Shown here: piece after piece, positions 1 to 5,083 of the stretch
How positions within the stretch are numbered: the first letter of the stretch is position 1
Layout: each line of letters starts with the position of its first letter
Origin: Pyrinomonadaceae bacterium
GTDB lineage: Bacteria > Acidobacteriota > Blastocatellia > Pyrinomonadales > Pyrinomonadaceae
DNA: 5,083 nt
NCBI GenBank assembly: GCA_025937955.1
Contig: JAICQI010000480.1
Location: 1 to 5,083 of the forward strand
Reading direction: 5' to 3'
Notes under the pieces: model-generated
What the model was told of the DNA's origin: nothing
The model's database searches: none
What the model saw: the letters and a program-made list of their open reading frames with translations, nothing else
Translations under genes and position numbers: made by a program

Positions 1-2999
1 AGTGGGTTAACGAAGTAGCCAACGACATTTGAGAAGGCTGCGCGACTTCTCGCCGCAGCAGGTGAGCCAACCAGAATGTCTTCCTGACCGGTGTAGCGAT
101 AGAGCAGAGCCTGAAAGGCGGCGAGCAATGTCATGTACAGCGTAGCGTCATGATTTTTGCCCAGCGCCTTGAGCTGTCGTGTCAACACAACATCGAGCTC
201 GAAGTTGTAAGAACTCCCACGATAGGTCTGAACAGCCGGCCTTAAGTGGTCGTGCTGCAAATCGAGCACTGGCAGTGACCCTCCGAGTTGCTTTTTCCAG
301 TATTCCCAGAGCCGTAGTCCTTCTGGTCCGTTGAGCGTCTCCGTTTGCCAGCCTACGTAGTCGGCGTAGGTCTTTGAGATAGGCGCTAAATTCACAGCGC
401 GACCGTGTCGTTCCGCTTCATAAAGCTCGCCCAACTCATGCACGAGAATCGCCAGTGACCAGAAGTCAACCACAATGTGATGAGCGACGAGCATCAACAC
501 ATACTCCGCCGTGTCCCGCCGGAAGAGATTCACCCGAAACAATGGCCCGGTCTCGAGGTTGAACGGAAGCAGCGCAAGGTTCGTGAGGTGCTGGTTCAAT
601 AGCTCTTCGTTCCATGAAGACACTTCCTCAAAATCGAAGCTGACCTCTACCTCCTCACACACAACGGCGACTGGTGTTCCTTCGACGGTGCTAAACGTGG
701 TGCGTAGAGCTGGATGACGCTCGACAAGCTTTTGGAATGCTCGCCGCATCGCCCCTGCGTCAACTTCGCTCTGAATCCGCACTGCCGAGGCCACGTTGTA
801 GGCAGCGCTTTCAGGCGCCAGGCGGTGGATTAACCAGAGTGCCTGCTGACCGTATGACGGCAGATGCGTCAGCAAAGTATCCGGCAAGATCGTTGTGAGA
901 GCAGCATTTGCCGGCGCTTCCTTTTCGGCGAGCCTTTTAGCTGTCAGGTATTGCATTGCCTGACTGGCAAGTTCTGTAATGCTCGGACTCTGCAGAAAGC
1001 TCGTCATCGGTAGAACTATGCCGAGGCTGACTTCAACGGCATGCATCAGCTCAATGGCCTGTAATGAATCAAACGCGTACCGGCTAACAGGCTCGTCAAC
1101 ATCAACCTCTGCGGCGACAGTTCCCATCCGTGTTGCGAAGAGAGACTTAAGAAACTCTTTAATGTCTTCTTCATTCTCCGGCTCAAAAGCGGGTACGGCC
1201 AGAAGCGTTTCGCTGCCCTGTGTCGCCTCGTCGCGCCACTCTGCAAGGATTTCGAAACTCCCGGACAGAAACATCTTGCGGGAAGCGCCGCGTTGAAGTT
1301 TGCCGCTGGAAGTCTTTGGAACACTGCCTGCTCGGACCAGCGCAATCGCATGCGGTTGAACCTCATGCTCCTCCGTTACCACTTGCCGCACACGTTGGAC
1401 CAGCCCGTTAACGTCTGAAGACGCGTGGCGATCGAGTTCCTGTACAATGACCAGACGCTCTTCACCTTCCACCTCCACGGAGAAGGCCACGCCACCTCCA
1501 CGTCGCAAGTCTGCATGACACTCCGCCACCGTCTGCTCAATATCCTGCGGGTAGAGATTGCGGCCGCGGATAATGATCAAATCTTTAAGGCGCCCGGTAA
1601 TGAACAGCTCGCCGTCGTGCAGGAACCCGAGGTCTCCGCTGCGTAGAAACGTTTTATCTGATACGCCCGCAAGTCGCGCGCGAAAGCTGTTCTGCGTCTC
1701 GTCCGGCCGGTGCCAGTAACCCTGCGCCACGCTGTCGCCCGTGATCCAGATTTCGCCGACTTCATTGGGTGCACATGGCGTTGAGGTTTCGGGGTTAACG
1801 ATCAACGTTTCCTGGCCCAGCAGAGTCGTACCGCAGCTCACCAACTCCTGCACGTCAACATCCGTATCCTTCGACTGCTCTTCAACGCGATGTTTAGCCA
1901 GCGACTCTGCCGCAAACGTCTTGATTACGGGTGGTCTTACTACTGGAGTGCCTGAGACGAATAAAGTGGCTTCAGCCAACCCGTAGCACGGGAAGAAAGC
2001 TTCCGGCTGAAAGCCGCAAGGCTCAAAAGCCTTCGCAAACTGCTTCAGCGTTTCTGCGCGAACAGGCTCAGCACCGTTGAAAGCTACACTCCAACTGCTC
2101 AGATCGAGTTCCGTGCGACGCGACGGATCGATCTTTTGTACACACATGTCGTAAGCGAAATTTGGACCACCACTTGTGGTTGCACGATAACGAGAGATCG
2201 CCTGAAGCCAACGTAAAGGTTTCTGCAGGAAGGAGACCGGTGACATTAATATGCAATGCGCGCCAACATAGAGCGGCTGTAGCACGCCGCCTATCAGGCC
2301 CATGTCGTGATAAAGCGGCAACCAGCTGACAATCACCGATTGCTCGGTTTGCCTGAAAGCACTCTGAATCATCCTTTCGTTGTGCAGAATATTGGCGTGG
2401 CTCACCATGACGCCCTTCGGCAAGGCAGTTGAGCCGGAGGTATATTGAATGAATGCCAGTGTGTCGCCATCGATGTGCGGTTCTTTCCACTCCTGCGCCG
2501 TCTCCTCATCGATGTTGTCTGTCACTAGCCAATGCATGGCCTGTAACTCAGAGACCTGTGCCAGAAAGGGTTCGATGCGAGAGAAAACCGCTGACGTCGT
2601 CAACACTACTTTCGCCTCCGCGTCAGCGGCGATGGCTTGAAGACGAGAGAGCGAACGGTTAGCGCGAGGCGCGAAGACAGGGACAGCCACCGCTCCGGCG
2701 TAGAGGCAGCCGAAGAACGCGGCGATGTATTCTAAATCGGGCGGATAGAGCAGCAGCACGCGCTCACCGAGTGCTGCTAAGCGTTGCAGCCGTGCGGCGA
2801 TGGCGCGCGCCTTAACGTCCAGCTCTCCGTAAGTCAGGCTGACTTCTTCAGTCTCGCCATCAACCAGGAAAGTGTAAGCCGTCCGGTTGAATTGCTCAGG
2901 CCGTCTCCTGCGAAGGAGTTCGACCAAAGTTTGGCCGAGGTCGATCTCCCATATACGAGACGACTCGACCGGCGCGTTAATACCGAAATTTGAAACCAT
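1..2999 (-). CDS. FAAL-ACP-C lipopeptide initiation synthetase, 5' part (cut at window edge)
   Basis: Reading from ATG at 2999, the frame stays open for 999 codons and runs off the window. The start is firm: an in-frame TGA lies at 3008-3006 and a GAGG lies just upstream. Residues about 20-590 are a fatty acyl-AMP ligase: QYTSGSTALPKGVMVSH (185-201), LPLYHDMGLIGG, GGPNFAYD (277-284), FNGAEPVR (307-314), CYGLAEAT (338-345), SGDLGF with D456, KDLIIIRGRNLYPQDIE (R478-G479-R480) and the C-terminal PKTSSGKLQR with catalytic K567. These FAAL-type motifs distinguish it from amino-acid A domains and from CoA ligases. About 608-680 is an ACP with YAFDSLQAIEL, phosphopantetheine site S645. About 710-999 is a C domain: PSYGQQALW at the C1 position, ERHPALRTTF, AHHIVVDFWSL with catalytic H841, and VGYFVNP where the window ends, leaving roughly the last third missing. 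Inferred role: activate a fatty acid as acyl-AMP, load it on the ACP, and condense it with the first amino acid. A downstream A-PCP module probably follows outside the window. Confidence 0.95.
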   Translation of the reverse strand, partial: MVSNFGINAPVESSRIWEIDLGQTLVELLRRRRPEQFNRTAYTFLVDGETEEVSLTYGELDVKARAIAARLQRLAALGERVLLLYPPDLEYIAAFFGCLYAGAVAVPVFAPRANRSLSRLQAIAADAEAKVVLTTSAVFSRIEPFLAQVSELQAMHWLVTDNIDEETAQEWKEPHIDGDTLAFIQYTSGSTALPKGVMVSHANILHNERMIQSAFRQTEQSVIVSWLPLYHDMGLIGGVLQPLYVGAHCILMSPVSFLQKPLRWLQAISRYRATTSGGPNFAYDMCVQKIDPSRRTELDLSSWSVAFNGAEPVRAETLKQFAKAFEPCGFQPEAFFPCYGLAEATLFVSGTPVVRPPVIKTFAAESLAKHRVEEQSKDTDVDVQELVSCGTTLLGQETLIVNPETSTPCAPNEVGEIWITGDSVAQGYWHRPDETQNSFRARLAGVSDKTFLRSGDLGFLHDGELFITGRLKDLIIIRGRNLYPQDIEQTVAECHADLRRGGGVAFSVEVEGEERLVIVQELDRHASSDVNGLVQRVRQVVTEEHEVQPHAIALVRAGSVPKTSSGKLQRGASRKMFLSGSFEILAEWRDEATQGSETLLAVPAFEPENEEDIKEFLKSLFATRMGTVAAEVDVDEPVSRYAFDSLQAIELMHAVEVSLGIVLPMTSFLQSPSITELASQAMQYLTAKRLAEKEAPANAALTTILPDTLLTHLPSYGQQALWLIHRLAPESAAYNVASAVRIQSEVDAGAMRRAFQKLVERHPALRTTFSTVEGTPVAVVCEEVEVSFDFEEVSSWNEELLNQHLTNLALLPFNLETGPLFRVNLFRRDTAEYVLMLVAHHIVVDFWSLAILVHELGELYEAERHGRAVNLAPISKTYADYVGWQTETLNGPEGLRLWEYWKKQLGGSLPVLDLQHDHLRPAVQTYRGSSYNFELDVVLTRQLKALGKNHDATLYMTLLAAFQALLYRYTGQEDILVGSPAAARSRAAFSNVVGYFVNP

Positions 3000-3010
3000 A
3001 TTTCCTCAAG
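3000..3010 (-). promoter_or_regulatory. Ribosome binding site of the FAAL-ACP-C gene
   Basis: On the minus strand the bases before the ATG read CTTGAGGAAAT. The GAGG core (3007-3004) sits four bases from the start codon, a little close but usable. Together with the in-frame stop at 3008-3006 it fixes the start at 2999. I found no convincing -35/-10 pair in the gap 3000-3118, so this gene is probably co-transcribed with the NRPS gene before it. Confidence 0.6.
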
Positions 3011-3040
3011 GCTCGTTGTTGGACCAGGTCTGTAGACTTT

Positions 3041-3089
3041 AGCCGCAGATTTAACGCGGATTTACGCAGATCTGCGTGAATCTGCGGCT
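3041..3089. repeat. Intergenic palindromic repeat of CGCAGATTT-like units
   Basis: Two nested palindromes fill the centre of the only gap between the genes. Perfect 11-base arms AGCCGCAGATT (3041-3051) and AATCTGCGGCT (3079-3089) flank it. Inside, ACGCAGATCTGCGT (3064-3077) is a perfect 14-base palindrome, and the stretch 3055-3086 folds about the centre 3070/3071 into 16 pairs with only two G-T wobbles. The top strand also reads as about four degenerate copies of a 10-11 base unit (CGCAGATTTAA, CGCGGATTTA, CGCAGATCTG, then the inverted copy). The two foldings compete, so the transcript could adopt either. On the minus-strand transcript the hairpin is followed by AAAGTCTACAGACC with no U run, so it does not look like an intrinsic terminator. 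It is most like a dispersed extragenic palindrome (REP/MITE-like), possibly an mRNA-stabilising or attenuating hairpin. Confidence 0.75.
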
Positions 3090-3118
3090 TAATGCTTTTT
3101 CGGACTTGTGAGTTAACC

Positions 3119-5083
3119 TCAGGCGTGCTTGCGTAAACTAGATTGTTGTCCGACCTGCAAATCATCCGAGGGGGGTGGGCTTTTTACATTGTTGAGATCT
3201 TGGCTGCCATTAGACGACTGCTCAATGAATTTTGCCAGGGTCTCGACCACCGGAGCATCAAAGATCTCGCGCAACGTCACCTCCACCGCGAAGGCGTCCC
3301 TCAAACGGGATGCAGCCTGAGTCGCCAGTAGCGAATGTCCGCCGAACTCAAAGAAGTTGTCATGCGCGCCTACCCGCTCGACGCCGAGTACCTTGGCGTA
3401 TATGCCGGCGATGACCTTTTCGGTATGCGTGCGTGGCTCCACGTACTCTATTTCTGATTTGACACCCGCAATGTCCGGCTCAGGTAATGCCTTGCGGTCA
3501 ACCTTTCCGCTCGGGGTCAACGGCAGGCCGTCCAATTCAACAAAGATGGAAGGAATCATATAATCAGGCAATCTCGTCTTGAGGAACTCTCGCAGGTCAT
3601 TCGTCGACAGCGGCGCAGGCTCTTTTGTCGGGCGCCCGACGACGTAACCGATTAAGCGCTGGTCCCCATGACTCGTGTGCAGCGCTACCGCGCACTCACG
3701 CACGCCTGCGTGCTCCGCCATTGCGGCTTCAATTTCAGCCGGTTCGATGCGGTAGCCTCTTACTTTTATCTGCTGGTCAACACGACCAAGAAACTCTATG
3801 TTTCCGTCCGGCAGGTAGCGCGCCCGGTCACCCGTGCAATACAAACGCGCTCCAATTTCTCTACTAAACGGATTCGGAATAAATTTTTCCGCCGTTAAAT
3901 CGGCTCTTCCCAGGTAGCCGCGTGATAAGCCGTCACCTCCAATTTGGAGCTCGCCCGGAAGGCCGGCAGGAAGTGGTTGCAGACGTGAGTCCAGGATGTA
4001 GATTTGGGTATTCGCAATCGGGCGGCCAATCGATATTGAATTGGCTTCACGCGTCACATGGTGAACTGTTGACCAGATTGTCGTCTCGGTTGGTCCATAT
4101 AGATTCCATAGACATGCCTCACGCTCCAGCAGCTTGTGGACCAAGTCGGACGGCAACATTTCACCTCCGCTTAGAACCTTCAGCTGACTATTGCTCTTCC
4201 ACTCCGAGTCAACGAGCAGGCGCCACATTGTCGGTGTTGCCTGCATCATCGTGGCGCGAGAATTAGCGAGATGGACCGACAACAGGTTGTTGTCTCTCGC
4301 CGCTTCGTGGGTCAACACGATCACTCGCCCTCCCACAATGAGCGGGAGAAATAGTTCGAGGGCAGCAATGTCGAAAGACAAAGTTGTGAGTGAAAGGAAA
4401 ACGTCATGCTCGGTACACCCCGGCTCACGCTTCATGGCGTAGAGTTGATTGATTAGAGAGCGCTGTGAGATTTGAACTCCCTTCGGCTTTCCCGTGGAGC
4501 CCGACGTATAAATGACATAGGCTAGATTGTCCGGCAGGGTGAGGTTTTCCGGTGGTTGGCTGTTCTCTCGCGCAATGGCTTCTTTATCGCTGGAACTCGG
4601 GCAAATAACAATGGTGCTATGATCCGGAAGCATGCTTGCGAAGCGCTCCTCGGTGAGTATCACCGGCACGCGTGTATCGCTCAGCATGTAGGAGAGCCGC
4701 GCTTGCGGAAATCGAGGGTCTAAGGGGACGTATGCCCCACCAGCCTTCAGAGTAGCTAACACATCGACGAGCATTTCAGTCGAGCGTTCCGTACAAATGC
4801 CAACCAACACCTCGGGACCCACGCCAGTCCTGCGCAAGTAATTTGCTAACTGATTGGCGCGCCTGTCCAATTCCCGGTAGGTTGTCTGCCCATTGTCATC
4901 CACTACGGCAACGGCATCAGGCGTTCGTCTCAGCTGCTCCTCGAACAGGCGTGTCAAACTCTCATCGCGCGGATAATCTGCACGCGTCTCATTAAACGCC
5001 ACGAGCAGTCGATGTCGCTCTGCCGGCGTCAACATGTTCAGGTCACACACACGCTGTTCGGGATTGGACACCATCGACTCCAG
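3119..5083 (-). CDS. NRPS elongation module, 3' end: (C-domain tail)-A(Gly)-PCP, no thioesterase
   Basis: Partial gene: the frame is open to the window edge (codons L-E-S precede the Met at 5074), so that Met is internal and the real start lies outside. Residues are numbered from it. About 1-25 (NPEQRV, then LTPAERHRLL) is the typical C-domain end and C-A linker, implying an upstream condensation domain. About 40-530 is a complete A domain, which makes aminoacyl-AMP: core A3 YTSGSTGKPKG (189-199), A5 NLYGPTETT (324-332), A7 YCTGDR (412-417), A8 around KVRGYRIEP (437-445), A10 PSGKVDRK with catalytic K524. The specificity residues D235, I236, L239, Q278, L301, G303, L325, I333, W334, K524 (DILQLGLIWK) match a code I recall for glycine. 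About 545-617 is a PCP with FFEFGGHSLL, phosphopantetheine site S581. A hydrophilic Ser/Pro/Gln-rich tail of about 34 residues leads to a TGA stop. There is no epimerase, thioesterase or reductase, so the chain must move to another protein. Family certain; glycine likely; product unknown. Confidence 0.96.
   Translation of the reverse strand: MESMVSNPEQRVCDLNMLTPAERHRLLVAFNETRADYPRDESLTRLFEEQLRRTPDAVAVVDDNGQTTYRELDRRANQLANYLRRTGVGPEVLVGICTERSTEMLVDVLATLKAGGAYVPLDPRFPQARLSYMLSDTRVPVILTEERFASMLPDHSTIVICPSSSDKEAIARENSQPPENLTLPDNLAYVIYTSGSTGKPKGVQISQRSLINQLYAMKREPGCTEHDVFLSLTTLSFDIAALELFLPLIVGGRVIVLTHEAARDNNLLSVHLANSRATMMQATPTMWRLLVDSEWKSNSQLKVLSGGEMLPSDLVHKLLEREACLWNLYGPTETTIWSTVHHVTREANSISIGRPIANTQIYILDSRLQPLPAGLPGELQIGGDGLSRGYLGRADLTAEKFIPNPFSREIGARLYCTGDRARYLPDGNIEFLGRVDQQIKVRGYRIEPAEIEAAMAEHAGVRECAVALHTSHGDQRLIGYVVGRPTKEPAPLSTNDLREFLKTRLPDYMIPSIFVELDGLPLTPSGKVDRKALPEPDIAGVKSEIEYVEPRTHTEKVIAGIYAKVLGVERVGAHDNFFEFGGHSLLATQAASRLRDAFAVEVTLREIFDAPVVETLAKFIEQSSNGSQDLNNVKSPPPSDDLQVGQQSSLRKHA

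Noticed and set aside
2068..2490. 140-codon minus-strand frame inside the FAAL region
   Set aside because: It runs in a different frame through sequence that encodes continuous FAAL motifs; composition is non-protein-like. Shadow frame.
3041..3099. Palindrome followed by TTTTT (3095-3099) as a rho-independent terminator
   Set aside because: The T run is on the plus-strand side, 3' of the hairpin only for plus-strand transcription, and no plus-strand gene ends here. On the coding (minus) strand there is no U run after the stem.
3000..3118. Promoter for the FAAL-ACP-C gene in the intergenic gap
   Set aside because: No well-spaced -35/-10 pair could be found by eye; AT-rich pieces such as TAAAGT lack a partner at the right distance.
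2977..3165. 62-codon minus-strand frame spanning the gap between the two synthetase genes
   Set aside because: It starts inside the end of the NRPS gene, is largely a translation of the palindromic repeat, ends inside the FAAL start, and resembles no protein family. Chance frame.
3922..4266. 114-codon plus-strand frame opposite the A domain
   Set aside because: Antisense to the A4-A5 core of the glycine A domain, with no family resemblance; other plus-strand frames (for example 979-1296) are rejected for the same reason.
2988..5074. Both proteins showing MVSN at a Met codon, suggesting duplicated starts
   Set aside because: In the NRPS the MVSN is internal linker sequence (L-E-S precedes it, NPEQRV follows), while in the FAAL protein it is the true start. 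The rest of the sequence does not match, so coincidence.

Overview
The window lies inside a bacterial nonribosomal peptide synthetase (NRPS) locus. Both genes are on the minus strand, both are cut by a window edge, and together they fill almost everything. There are no RNA genes, insertion sequences, CRISPR arrays or regulatory genes in view.

Layout in transcription order (right to left): (1) positions 5083-3119 hold the 3' end of an NRPS gene. It begins at the tail of a condensation (C) domain or C-A linker, followed by a complete adenylation (A) domain and a complete peptidyl carrier protein (PCP) domain, then a stop. The ten specificity residues of the A domain read DILQLGLIWK, which I recall as a glycine code. 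(2) Positions 3118-3000 are a 119-base gap filled largely by a compact palindromic repeat built on CGCAGATTT-like units. (3) Positions 2999-1 hold the 5' part (999 complete codons, still open) of a second synthetase: fatty acyl-AMP ligase (FAAL), acyl carrier protein (ACP), then the first two thirds of a C domain. This frame has no stop from its ATG to the window edge.

How they work together (inference): the FAAL would activate a fatty acid as acyl-adenylate and load it on the fused ACP. The C domain would then join that acyl group to the first amino acid, giving an N-acylated lipopeptide. The glycine module is an elongation module whose protein ends at the PCP with no thioesterase, so its peptidyl chain must pass to another protein. 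The chain-starting gene lies downstream of an elongation gene, so gene order and assembly order are probably not colinear, or two assembly lines meet here.

Organism: a bacterium of moderate GC content with large NRPS genes. The CGCAGATTT-type intergenic palindrome resembles dispersed repeats I associate with Acidobacteriota and some other soil or aquatic phyla, but this is from memory and weak; Cyanobacteria or Myxococcota cannot be excluded. The family assignments are secure; the product and the taxon are not.
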